Part shown: positions 1 through 7,052 of the stretch, one piece after another
Layout of the letters: each line of letters opens with the position of its first letter
Numbering within the stretch: position 1 is the first letter of the stretch
Source of the DNA: Clostridia bacterium
Lineage (GTDB): Bacteria > Bacillota > Clostridia > Oscillospirales > UBA644
NCBI GenBank assembly: GCA_017427285.1
Contig: JAFRTE010000024.1
Coordinates: forward strand, 1-41,259
Reading direction: 5' to 3'
Length of the DNA stretch: 41,259 nt
Program-made: the position numbers and the translations under genes
The notes under the pieces: generated by a model
Told to the model about the DNA's origin: nothing
Seen by the model: the letters and a program-made list of their open reading frames with translations, nothing else
Databases searched by the model: none

Positions 1-30
1 CCTCTGCTCTACCAACTGAGCTACAGAGGC
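1..30 (-). tRNA. partial tRNA gene (5' part only)
   Basis: The reverse complement gives the 5' end of a tRNA: a 7-nt acceptor strand GCCTCTG, T8-A9, a D-arm GCTC...GAGC with the AGTTGGTAGA loop, and the first bases of the anticodon stem. The window edge cuts it before the anticodon, so the amino acid cannot be read. It follows tRNA-Asp in the same direction and is probably part of the same transcript. Confidence 0.85.
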
Positions 31-73
31 GTTTTCGACAACGAGATCGAATAAAATCCGATCTCGTTATCGA

Positions 74-150
74 TGGCGACTTCGATGGGATTCGAACCCA
101 CGACCTCCGCCGTGACAGGGCGGCGTTCTAACCAGCTGAACTACGAAGCC
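74..150 (-). tRNA. tRNA-Asp (anticodon GTC)
   Basis: The reverse complement folds as a complete tRNA with an encoded CCA end. The acceptor pairs GGCTTCG with CGAAGTC (one G-T pair) and the discriminator base is G, as expected for Asp. The D-loop is AGCTGGTTAGA, the T-loop is TTCGAATC, and the anticodon loop CTGTCAC shows GTC (complement at 114-116). It lies between the partial tRNA and tRNA-Val in a minus-strand cluster. Confidence 0.97.
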
Positions 151-157
151 ATAGCCT

Positions 158-233
158 TGGTGGAAGCTACAGGGCTCGAACCTGTGACCCTCTGCTTGTA
201 AGGCAGATGCTCTCCCAGCTGAGCTAAGCTTCC
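158..233 (-). tRNA. tRNA-Val (anticodon TAC)
   Basis: The reverse complement gives a complete 76-nt tRNA with encoded CCA: acceptor GGAAGCT paired with AGCTTCC, discriminator A, D-arm with AGCTGGGAGA, and T-loop TTCGAGC. The anticodon loop CTTACAA shows TAC (complement at 198-200), which reads Val codons. It is the first gene of the cluster, about 30 nt downstream of the promoter at 265-293. Confidence 0.97.
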
Positions 234-264
234 GTAACTACCCAACATTTTCGTCGGCCTAAAT

Positions 265-293
265 ATAATATCACAAATCAAATGATTTGTCAA
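265..293 (-). promoter_or_regulatory. promoter of the tRNA cluster
   Basis: On the minus strand a perfect TTGACA (288-293) is followed after 17 nt by TATTAT (265-270), with a TGA extended -10 just before it. It points at the tRNA genes. The spacer holds a perfect 8-bp inverted repeat, ACAAATCA-AA-TGATTTGT (273-290), overlapping the end of the -35 box. This could be an operator or chance. Confidence 0.85.
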
Positions 294-424
294 CACTTTT
301 AGATAAAATTTCTCAAAAAATTTTTTTCCTCAAAAATCCCATAACCGAGCGGTTTTTTGATTTTTTGTCACAAAAAGACAATATTTGTTTGCAATTTTTT
401 ATTCTCTTTTTTTTTCCGTTCGTA

Positions 425-453
425 TTGCGTTTATCGGGATAATATGTTATACT
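425..453 (+). promoter_or_regulatory. promoter of the SpoU methyltransferase gene
   Basis: TTGCGT (425-430) and TATACT (448-453) are 17 nt apart with a TGT extended -10. The predicted transcription start near 460 lies inside the longest possible reading frame, which begins at 385. This is the main reason to place the translation start at the downstream ATG at 490. Confidence 0.65.
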
Positions 454-489
454 TGTTTTATAAAATTCGGTTCGGACGGTAGAAAAAAA

Positions 490-1221
490 ATGACGGTCGA
501 AGGCGCAATTTCCGTAAAAGCGGTTCTTTTATCGGGTTCAAGGCCGATAGAAGAGATATACATAGACAAAACGAAAAAGACGAAAGATTTTTCGTTTATT
601 ATCCGTGAAGCCGAAAAAAGAGGGGTTAAGACGGTTTTTCTCGATACGGACGGATTATCGAAAGTCGTAAACGGACGAACTCACGGCGGCGTTGCGGCGG
701 CGGTAGGCGAACGGAAATACGTTTCCCTCAGCGAGCTGTTTGCCGTTGAAAATCCGTTTATAGCGCTTTTGGAAGGCATTGAAGACCCTTACAATTTCGG
801 GGACGCGCTGCGTTCGTTTTACGCTGCGGGCGCCACCGGGCTTATTGTACCCGAAAGAAACTGGCTTGACGCCGCGGCGACCGTTGTAAAATCTTCGGCG
901 GGAGCGTCGGAATTTCTGCCGACCGCCTGTTGTAACGACCTTGCAACAGCCGTAAGCGAAGCAAAAAAATACGGGATAAAAACTTTCTGCGCCGAAAGAA
1001 AGGATGCGCAGCCGCTTTACGGCAAAGACCTTACCTGTCCTCTTATTATCGCAATCGGAGGGGAACTGAGGGGGCTTTCCCGCAAAATAGCGGACAACGC
1101 CGACGGGAATATTTATATTCCCTACGGCTCGCAGTTTAAAAACGCGCTTTCCGCGTCCGGCGCAAGCGCGGTATTCGCATTTGAAATAATGAGACAAAGG
1201 CATCAAAAAAATACGAATTGA
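490..1221 (+). CDS. SpoU/TrmH-family RNA 2'-O-methyltransferase
   Basis: This is a SPOUT-fold methyltransferase expected to use SAM to methylate ribose 2'-OH in rRNA or tRNA. The 243-residue product has an N-terminal part resembling the substrate-binding region of the RlmB/TrmH group, then the SpoU motifs: motif 1 with P-Y-N-F-G and the conserved Arg, motif 2 I-A-I-G-G-E-L-R-G-L-S, and motif 3 beginning I-Y-I-P-Y-G with an N-x-L-S core. The frame is open from 385, but the upstream part would encode a hydrophobic leader unlike the family and precedes the likely promoter, so the ATG at 490 is chosen; its ribosome binding site is weak. Motif 3 differs from the usual S-L-N-V-S, so the exact RNA target cannot be named. 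The solute-binding protein gene follows 13 nt downstream. Confidence 0.85.
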   Translation: MTVEGAISVKAVLLSGSRPIEEIYIDKTKKTKDFSFIIREAEKRGVKTVFLDTDGLSKVVNGRTHGGVAAAVGERKYVSLSELFAVENPFIALLEGIEDPYNFGDALRSFYAAGATGLIVPERNWLDAAATVVKSSAGASEFLPTACCNDLATAVSEAKKYGIKTFCAERKDAQPLYGKDLTCPLIIAIGGELRGLSRKIADNADGNIYIPYGSQFKNALSASGASAVFAFEIMRQRHQKNTN

Positions 1222-1234
1222 TGGGAGGTTTTTT

Positions 1235-2635
1235 ATGAAAAGGATCTTGTCGTTAACGCTGTCGCTGATCCTGATCTTAACCGTTGTGTTGACCGTTTCC
1301 TGCAGTTCGCAGAGTGAAGAGGTATTCGATGTCAGTTTTGAGACGGACCTTCAGGTAGATCTTACGGGACAGCACTACAGATGGGGCAGCACATGGAAAG
1401 CGGAAATCATGCCGGACGCTTTTTACAGCCTGACGGGAGACAGGGAACACAAACGCATACGTGACCTTGAGGAAAAATACGGATGTACGTTTGAAGCTAT
1501 CGCATGGGAAGACGGCGGGAACAGAATTTTTACGGAGTTTGCCGCAGGCATCGATACGATAGATCTTCTTGACAGTCACGCAGACGCGGGCGGCATTCAG
1601 CTTTACAGGTTAAATCTGCTTTATCCCATCGAAGATATCCCGCATGTAGACCTCTCAACCGGCAAATACGGCACTGCGCGCTTTCTTCAATACGGAATTT
1701 TTGACGGGATGCACTACGGTTTTTACCATTTTTCATGGGAATTTCCGCCGGAGTATCACGGGCTTCTTATGTTCAATTCCGACATGCTCTCCTCTCTCGG
1801 CATGGCTCTTCCCCATGAACTGAAAGAAACCGGGAAATGGGACTGGGCAAGCTTCAAAGATTATCTTATTTCCGTTCAGTCCGCCGCGAGAGATGCGGTT
1901 TACGGGCAGGATTTCGTTCCGTTTATTTCGGGAAATTCATATTCTGCGGACGCAATCGGCTTTATGTTTGCAAACGGTCTGAAAATGATTGACGGAACAA
2001 ATGGGAACTATTCCTTCGGGTTTGACAACGCAAACGGAATCGCCGCAGTTGAATATCTTGCGGATCTTTACAGAGAAAATCTTTACAAAAACAAAGGAAC
2101 GGGAGAATTTGTCAAAAATAACAATGCCGCAATGATGGCGCACGAATCATACTGGGCAACGCATTCGTTCGAAACCTCAGACTATCTTCCGGCTCAGGAT
2201 TTTGCCTACGGTCTTATCAGATTTCCCCACGGTCCGAACGGCGATGAAAACAGCGTTTCGGGTTATGTGCATCATCACAGACGCCTTAACTGGGTTTTGA
2301 AGACAAGCGGCAAGGATATCGAAGATATAGGCATAGTCATAGATTTTATGTTTGAACCTCTCGACGGTTCCGAGGGCTGGCAGGGCGAGCTTAAAAGACA
2401 GGTCTTTTACACCGAAGAGGACAACACCGAATACAACTATATCATCGAAAACTTAAACTTCAGCTACGGCAGGCTGTATCTCGAAAACGGATACACCGAC
2501 TGGACAAACGCCCTCGGCTCTGCCGTTACCGGCGGCAAAACCGCTTCGGAAGCGTTTGAATCATCGCGGACCGCTATTCAGGAAGCGATAAACAAAAACG
2601 TTACCTGGACATTCGAAGAACTCGAAAACGAATAA
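1235..2635 (+). CDS. extracellular solute-binding lipoprotein (ABC importer type, family 1)
   Basis: The 466-residue product begins with Lys-Arg and a hydrophobic stretch ending T-V-S-C at residue 23, a signal peptidase II-like site with a non-standard residue at -3. It is expected to be a lipid-anchored, cell-surface binding protein. The body resembles family 1 solute-binding proteins for sugars or oligosaccharides, with aromatic-rich segments in the middle (residues about 170-190 and 280-330). GGGAGG at 1223-1228, 6 nt before the ATG, sets the start. No permease or ATPase gene lies nearby, so it is an orphan in this window; the ligand is unknown. A second protein of the same general class is encoded at 11452-12870, with only general similarity. 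It is probably co-transcribed with the methyltransferase gene. Confidence 0.85.
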   Translation: MKRILSLTLSLILILTVVLTVSCSSQSEEVFDVSFETDLQVDLTGQHYRWGSTWKAEIMPDAFYSLTGDREHKRIRDLEEKYGCTFEAIAWEDGGNRIFTEFAAGIDTIDLLDSHADAGGIQLYRLNLLYPIEDIPHVDLSTGKYGTARFLQYGIFDGMHYGFYHFSWEFPPEYHGLLMFNSDMLSSLGMALPHELKETGKWDWASFKDYLISVQSAARDAVYGQDFVPFISGNSYSADAIGFMFANGLKMIDGTNGNYSFGFDNANGIAAVEYLADLYRENLYKNKGTGEFVKNNNAAMMAHESYWATHSFETSDYLPAQDFAYGLIRFPHGPNGDENSVSGYVHHHRRLNWVLKTSGKDIEDIGIVIDFMFEPLDGSEGWQGELKRQVFYTEEDNTEYNYIIENLNFSYGRLYLENGYTDWTNALGSAVTGGKTASEAFESSRTAIQEAINKNVTWTFEELENE

Positions 2636-2647
2636 AATGTATACCGA

Positions 2648-2687
2648 AAAACTCCCGCGCCGTCTTTGACGGCAGTGCGGGAGTTTT
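2648..2687. terminator. bidirectional intrinsic terminator between convergent genes
   Basis: A perfect 11-bp stem, AAAACTCCCGC (2648-2658) with GCGGGAGTTTT (2677-2687), encloses a second 6-bp stem GCCGTC/GACGGC. The flanking A and T runs allow it to act for both the solute-binding gene (plus) and the GyrI-like gene (minus). Confidence 0.9.
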
Positions 2688-2710
2688 GATTTTGTTAAAA
2701 TTTTTCGTAC

Positions 2711-3355
2711 CTACGACGGAGTCTGAATTTTGCGTATCGGATGACGGATAACGGTTTTCAGTTTATCCGCCGAAACTTTTCTCGGGTCGCTAAGATATAT
2801 TTCGTGATGAAACCTTTTATCGGTCATATCCGGCAAATATCCCTCGTTTTCAGCAAAATCGTGCATCAGTTTGACAGTTGAGGGCTCGTCGTCGTAAGAA
2901 CCGACGTGCATACACTGAACGCACAGTCCCTCGGAGTATGTAAAAAACTCCACCTTTGAAAAATCCGTCTTTTTCTTCTTTGCGGCTTCATCCGCAGCCC
3001 ATTCGAGATCCTCTTCGCTCACAAAATCGGGCAGACGGATAACGGATATCCACTCGAAGTCTTCTTTATGCTTATAATCCGGCTCCGCAGCGCCTTTCTG
3101 CCACCAGAAGCCCTCAAGCGGAGGAACGACATAATCAAAATACCCGTTGATCCGACGTCCTCCCTTTTTGCTCATTTTTATCGTAAAAGCAACTCCGTAA
3201 AGAAGACTTACCGATCGTTTGTATTCGCCGTCTTCCGAATTGGGGTCGCCGTGTCCGCGAACCGCTATATAATTCATGTCAGGTACGGTGATTATGCTCG
3301 GGCTGTCTTTCGGCATATAAAATTCTTTATATTCCTTTTTATAATCAAAAGCCAT
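2711..3355 (-). CDS. GyrI-like small-molecule-binding domain protein
   Basis: The 214-residue soluble protein has the length and layout of the stand-alone GyrI-like family (COG4832 type): an N-terminal Tyr/Lys-rich helix, an I-A-V-R-G-H-G-D-P strand near residue 30, and a C-terminal half containing H-E-I-Y-L-S-D-P-R. Members of this fold bind hydrophobic ligands, and some were reported to hydrolyse cyclopropanoid genotoxins; applying that activity here is inference. The start codon lies 6 nt after the stop of the upstream hydrolase-GNAT gene. The ribosome binding site overlaps that gene's end, so the two are translated from one message. A shared detoxification role is possible but unproven. 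Confidence 0.8.
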   Translation of the reverse strand: MAFDYKKEYKEFYMPKDSPSIITVPDMNYIAVRGHGDPNSEDGEYKRSVSLLYGVAFTIKMSKKGGRRINGYFDYVVPPLEGFWWQKGAAEPDYKHKEDFEWISVIRLPDFVSEEDLEWAADEAAKKKKTDFSKVEFFTYSEGLCVQCMHVGSYDDEPSTVKLMHDFAENEGYLPDMTDKRFHHEIYLSDPRKVSADKLKTVIRHPIRKIQTPS

Positions 3356-3361
3356 ATTTTC

Positions 3362-5614
3362 CTATTCCTCTTTTTTAATGATTTCCATATAGACCGACGT
3401 CGGCGCCTGCCCGTCTTTGCATAAATAGTCGGGCGTCGCTTTTGTTTTGAAGCCGAGTTTTTTATAAAGAGCGATCGCTTTTCTGTTTTGTGGTACAGGG
3501 TCTACCCAGACTCTCGCCGCGCCGTGATCAAACGCCTCTTTTATCGCAAAAGACAGCGCCTTTGCCGCAATTCCCCTGCCGCGGGCAAAAGAATGAAGCT
3601 TTATATCCAGCGCGGCGCTGTTGCCGTGAGATTCGTCTATTTCGTAAAACGCTTCGCCGCAGTATACGCCGTCCTCAAAAACCGAATAGTGATTTATCAA
3701 GGGTCTTGACGAATCGATCCAGCGGTACCAGCCGAGCATTTCTTCGTCGTTTTTTACCAGTCCGTTCGGAAATCCGACAAAATGCATTACCTCCCCGTCA
3801 GCCCAGAGCCGCTGAATGTTTTTTAAATCGTCCGGCTCTGTTTCCTTTATCCGGATAACCGCGCCGAATTTTTCCGTAGGACATTCTGCGAGCCTGATAC
3901 ATCCTTCCGCCCCGCCGAGGAGCGCAATACCCGGAATAAAGCACGGTTCGTTGAAAATCGCGTCGTTTTCAAGCGACGCCGAGGTTACTCCTTCAAGCAG
4001 CGGAAGCGCGCATGCGGCGGCAACGGCAGCGATACCGTACGCACGAAGAGAGCAGACTGATCCCGTATCGCGCGTAATTTGCCACAGAAGAGCGACGTCT
4101 GACGCTCGGTATGCATCGGGAGAATAACGGAAAGTTGTAAAAAACCGCTGTTCGGTAGATATTTCCGCGCCGCCGTATTCTCCCGCGCCGAAAATGTCTC
4201 CGCTTACGAGCGCAACGTTTTCGCAAAGCAGCTTTTTAACCTCGGGGCGGTCGAGAATATCCTTTCCCTCGCCGCCGAGAACAAGAAAAACGCGTTTGCC
4301 GTCCCAGTTTTGCGGAATAAGACGGATAAACGGGATCATTTCGCCGTGATTACTCATTGCAACGCTTTTTTCCGAGCGTATTCCGTCTGCAAAGCCTATA
4401 TTCGGGTCTGCAGCGCGGACTTTTCCGCCTATACCAGTCATCCAGGCGAGCATTTTGCGTTTTTCATCAACGGGAAGAGCGTCAACGGAGGCTTTTCTTC
4501 TATCGCGGTCAAGAGCGAAAAACTCTTCGTCGTTTGCAACTCCGGGCGCGTGTCCTTCGTTGCGAAACCAGGTAAGATCGACAACGTCGCAGATATCCGC
4601 ATGCCGCTCTTCCCACACCGTTTCTTTGCCCATCAGATGTTTTGCAAAAAACGAATATACGCGGCGGCGTGTTTTTTCGTTATACTGGTGTCCCGCAACC
4701 TGATAGTACGTTTCAAAGTTTTCCTCCGCCCCGTAAAGACGGTAAACATTGAGGATCGCGGGCGCTTCAAGCGTTTCCTGTTCGTGTGTCCAGTCGCCCG
4801 TCGAGCCGGCGAGAAAGAGAGGGCGCGGCGCAATAAGCGAACACATCTCGCAGTTATCCGTTATGCGACGAAGCCCAGGCGCATTTTCGCACGAGCATCC
4901 GCCCTGCATAAGAAGCGAGATCATATTTATCGGCGCAGCCGCGCGTATTCTGTCATCGAGAAGCGAAAGGAAAAGAGACTGAGAGCCGCCGCCAGACGCA
5001 CCCGTAGCGCCTATTTTTCCCGGATCCGTTTCCGGCATGGACTGCAGAAAATCGAGCGCCCGTATGTTGTTCCAAAGCTGAACGCCTAGCCCGTTTGAGA
5101 GCCAGAGCTCCTTTTCGCCTCCGCCGTAGCCGTGAGAGATCTGGCGGCTGTCTACCATGCCGATCATATCGGTAACAAGGCAGATAAAGCCCATCCTTGC
5201 GAAATTTGAAAGCTGAGTGGGATAATCCGCGCGGTCCTCCCGGGTAAGACGCTGGCGCTGCCAATGACCTATAACATTTAAAATCGCAGGACATTTCTTT
5301 TGAGGCATCGGGTCGGGAAGATAGAGATTTCCCGTTGACCAGAAGCCCGGCTGAGTTTCAAACATGATTTTTTCTATACGGAACCCGTCGAAAGATCCGA
5401 CGGCTTCGCGGCGGACATTCAACGGCGTTTTTTCGGGCCACGGATAAAGCCCCGCCGCCATACGGAGATTAAAACGGAGCTCTTCCCGCCTTGAATCCGC
5501 TTCTTCGCGGGAAACGAACCGTGTGGGAGAAAACCGAAAATCGGTATGGCGCACTTCCGTAAGACGGTGATCCGACGGGACGTCGGGTAAAACGCGATAT
5601 GCAGGATTTTTCAC
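3362..5614 (-). CDS. alpha/beta-hydrolase (acetyl xylan esterase-like) fused to GNAT acetyltransferase
   Basis: A 750-residue two-enzyme protein without a signal peptide. Residues about 60-330 form a serine hydrolase of the acetyl-esterase/dienelactone-hydrolase type: nucleophile elbow G-A-S-G-G with Ser207, likely Asp274 (G-D-W) and His309 (A-G-H-Q). Residues about 340-580 look like a second, degenerate hydrolase-like region. Residues about 586-745 are a GNAT domain of RimJ/RimL type with the acetyl-CoA loop R-G-R-G-I-A near 678-683 and the closing A-L-Y-K-K-L-G-F. The start is GTG, set by GGAGG at 5625-5629. The gene has its own promoter and leads into the GyrI-like gene. The substrate is unknown; one idea is paired removal and addition of acyl groups on a sugar or small molecule. 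The frame runs uninterrupted through both parts. Confidence 0.85.
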   Translation of the reverse strand: MKNPAYRVLPDVPSDHRLTEVRHTDFRFSPTRFVSREEADSRREELRFNLRMAAGLYPWPEKTPLNVRREAVGSFDGFRIEKIMFETQPGFWSTGNLYLPDPMPQKKCPAILNVIGHWQRQRLTREDRADYPTQLSNFARMGFICLVTDMIGMVDSRQISHGYGGGEKELWLSNGLGVQLWNNIRALDFLQSMPETDPGKIGATGASGGGSQSLFLSLLDDRIRAAAPINMISLLMQGGCSCENAPGLRRITDNCEMCSLIAPRPLFLAGSTGDWTHEQETLEAPAILNVYRLYGAEENFETYYQVAGHQYNEKTRRRVYSFFAKHLMGKETVWEERHADICDVVDLTWFRNEGHAPGVANDEEFFALDRDRRKASVDALPVDEKRKMLAWMTGIGGKVRAADPNIGFADGIRSEKSVAMSNHGEMIPFIRLIPQNWDGKRVFLVLGGEGKDILDRPEVKKLLCENVALVSGDIFGAGEYGGAEISTEQRFFTTFRYSPDAYRASDVALLWQITRDTGSVCSLRAYGIAAVAAACALPLLEGVTSASLENDAIFNEPCFIPGIALLGGAEGCIRLAECPTEKFGAVIRIKETEPDDLKNIQRLWADGEVMHFVGFPNGLVKNDEEMLGWYRWIDSSRPLINHYSVFEDGVYCGEAFYEIDESHGNSAALDIKLHSFARGRGIAAKALSFAIKEAFDHGAARVWVDPVPQNRKAIALYKKLGFKTKATPDYLCKDGQAPTSVYMEIIKKEE

Positions 5615-5686
5615 AAAAAAATTACCTCCGTATTTTTCGCTGCAGGGGGCGCAGATCAGTAAACGTTCAATATCCTTTTCCCTGCC

Positions 5687-5714
5687 ATTATACCGGCGGA
5701 TATACGTTTGTCAA
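5687..5714 (-). promoter_or_regulatory. promoter of the hydrolase-GNAT / GyrI-like operon
   Basis: On the minus strand TTGACA (5709-5714) is followed after 16 nt by TATAAT (5687-5692), about 70 nt before the GTG start. Both hexamers match consensus. Confidence 0.85.
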
Positions 5715-5772
5715 TATACGGCGACAGAGATTTTTCTCTTTATTTCAGGGATTTTTCATACTCGGTAAACGA

Positions 5773-5805
5773 CAAAAACCATGCGGAAGATAAACTTCTG
5801 CATGG
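5773..5805 (-). terminator. intrinsic terminator of secG
   Basis: On the minus strand an 11-bp stem with one G-T pair (5795-5805 with 5779-5789, 5-nt loop) is followed by a T-rich stretch whose first part is the complement of 5773-5778. It lies about 35 nt after the secG stop and before the next operon's promoter. Confidence 0.8.
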
Positions 5806-5840
5806 CATTTTCCGTTTTTTGATTAATGCGTAAGCAGCAA

Positions 5841-6086
5841 TCAAACAACCTCGATTATATTCACTACGAGAATTATAAGAACGAATAATATCGAGAAAAT
5901 AATGGTTGCTCTCTTAAGGAAGAGATCTTTTGCCGCACTTTTGTTTCTTGCCGCAGAGCTGCCGAGTCCGCCGCCTATCGCATCGGAAACGTTTGCATTT
6001 CTTCCGGACTGTAAAAGAATTATAGCAACAAGCGCAACGCTTATAACGATAAGAATTATCGTCATTACCAATACCAGAGTATCCAT
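5841..6086 (-). CDS. secG: SecG, preprotein translocase subunit
   Basis: Small membrane subunit of the SecYEG channel that aids SecA-driven protein export. The 81-residue product has two hydrophobic helices (about residues 2-27 and 58-80) joined by a Gly/Ser/Asn-rich loop with the typical L-L-Q-S-G-R pattern after helix 1 and G-G-G-L-G-S in the loop. An ATG lies 15 nt further upstream, but the GGAGG at 6095-6099 is inside that extension and sits 8 nt from the ATG at 6086, so 6086 is the start. It is a single-gene unit with its own promoter and terminator. Confidence 0.93.
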   Translation of the reverse strand: MDTLVLVMTIILIVISVALVAIILLQSGRNANVSDAIGGGLGSSAARNKSAAKDLFLKRATIIFSILFVLIILVVNIIEVV

Positions 6087-6124
6087 CTTTTTAACCTCCA
6101 TCCTTTCGCATTTTCAGTCTAATA

Positions 6125-6153
6125 ATTATATCACACCGTTTCAGTGATTTCAA
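6125..6153 (-). promoter_or_regulatory. promoter of secG
   Basis: On the minus strand TTGAAA (6148-6153), a 17-nt spacer, then TATAAT (6125-6130) preceded by TGA (extended -10). The start codon is about 40 nt downstream. Confidence 0.85.
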
Positions 6154-6255
6154 GTGTGTTTTGTGAATTTTTTCTGAATTTTGCGTTTTGACCGTTTTTT
6201 TTGCTTGTGACGGGCTGTTTTTTTGAAATATTTTTGTGTCAGAAAACAAAAACTC

Positions 6256-6284
6256 TTTACAAAAGGCAGATATGGGTGTATAAT
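6256..6284 (+). promoter_or_regulatory. promoter of the S2P-scpAB-ytfJ-metY operon
   Basis: TTTACA (6256-6261), a 17-nt spacer and TATAAT (6279-6284) point at the GTG start at 6340. No other promoter of similar quality was seen before metY, and genes to 11387 are closely packed or overlapping. I saw no gene or terminator hairpin between 6154 and 6255. Confidence 0.85.
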
Positions 6285-6339
6285 AAGAATGGTATAGTTT
6301 GCGGTATGATCATAAATCGATACGGTTACGGAGGATAAA

Positions 6340-7032
6340 GTGATACTTGAACTTATAATGGGCGGATCGTCGGCATCCTTCGGCGAAACGCTTGCGGTAA
6401 TAATAATCACCCTTGTTATCGCTCTTTTGTCGATAACATTCCGCGAGTATGTAAAAGACCGCGTTGCGGTAAAGCTCGGCGGGAATGCGGCTCCGTCCCT
6501 AAATCCCGCAAAGCATCTTAATATTTCCGACCTTTTTTCCGTTGCGCTCACGGTGCTTTTTTCCGCATCGTGGATAAAGGCGAAAAACCCGGGGCTTTCG
6601 CGGGAACGCACCGTTGCGGCGGCTCTCTCCGCTCCGATCGCAAATCTCGCGCTCGCTTTTGTTTCCGTGTTTATATACAGTATTCTGGACAGGATAAACG
6701 TTGCCATCACCACTCAGACGGAAAATCAGTCCGTAGTCATCATATGGATAGCCATGATTTTTCAGACGTGCGTGCTTGTAAACATCGCGTATGCGGTTTT
6801 TGATTTTATACCTATACCCGGCACGAACGGCGGACTTATTATCGCGCAGCTTCTTCCCGAAAAAGCGGCGGAAAAATTCCTTTATTTCGATAAATTCTCA
6901 TTCGTCGTCCTTCTTTTTCTCGTGATAGTTTTTGCGCGCTCGGGCGTTACGGCAACGGTCGTAAACGCTGTTGCAACCGCAATGCAAACTCCTTTTGTTG
7001 CCTTGTTCAATCTTATTTTCCCGATCGGATAG
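6340..7032 (+). CDS. site-2-protease-family membrane protein lacking the zinc site (pseudo-protease)
   Basis: The 230-residue product has several membrane helices and aligns by eye with the next gene, an M50-type protease: shared L-N-P-x-K-H-L near residue 55, F-x-I-P-I-P near 156, and A-x-L-L-P near 169. Its H-E-x-x-H position reads R-E-Y-V-K (35-39), so both zinc-binding His are gone and only the Glu remains. The third ligand Asp (L-D-G) is Asn163 in T-N-G-G. It therefore cannot bind zinc as the family does. GGAGG at 6330-6334, 5 nt before a GTG, fixes the start. It is the first gene of the operon. A role as a partner or regulator of the active paralogue is inference. Confidence 0.85.
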   Translation: MILELIMGGSSASFGETLAVIIITLVIALLSITFREYVKDRVAVKLGGNAAPSLNPAKHLNISDLFSVALTVLFSASWIKAKNPGLSRERTVAAALSAPIANLALAFVSVFIYSILDRINVAITTQTENQSVVIIWIAMIFQTCVLVNIAYAVFDFIPIPGTNGGLIIAQLLPEKAAEKFLYFDKFSFVVLLFLVIVFARSGVTATVVNAVATAMQTPFVALFNLIFPIG

Positions 7033-7052
7033 TTTTTTAAGGATACATTGAT

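Noticed and set aside
340..375. Terminator-like AACC-GAGC-GGTT hairpin followed by T runs
   Set aside because: A 4-bp stem is too weak and lies between divergent promoters with no gene ending there.
385..489. N-terminal extension of the SpoU methyltransferase
   Set aside because: Would start upstream of the likely transcription start and add a hydrophobic leader not seen in the family.
6150..6713. 187-codon minus-strand ORF overlapping the secG promoter and the first S2P gene
   Set aside because: Covers a promoter region and the 5' half of a recognised membrane protein gene; low-complexity Lys-rich end.
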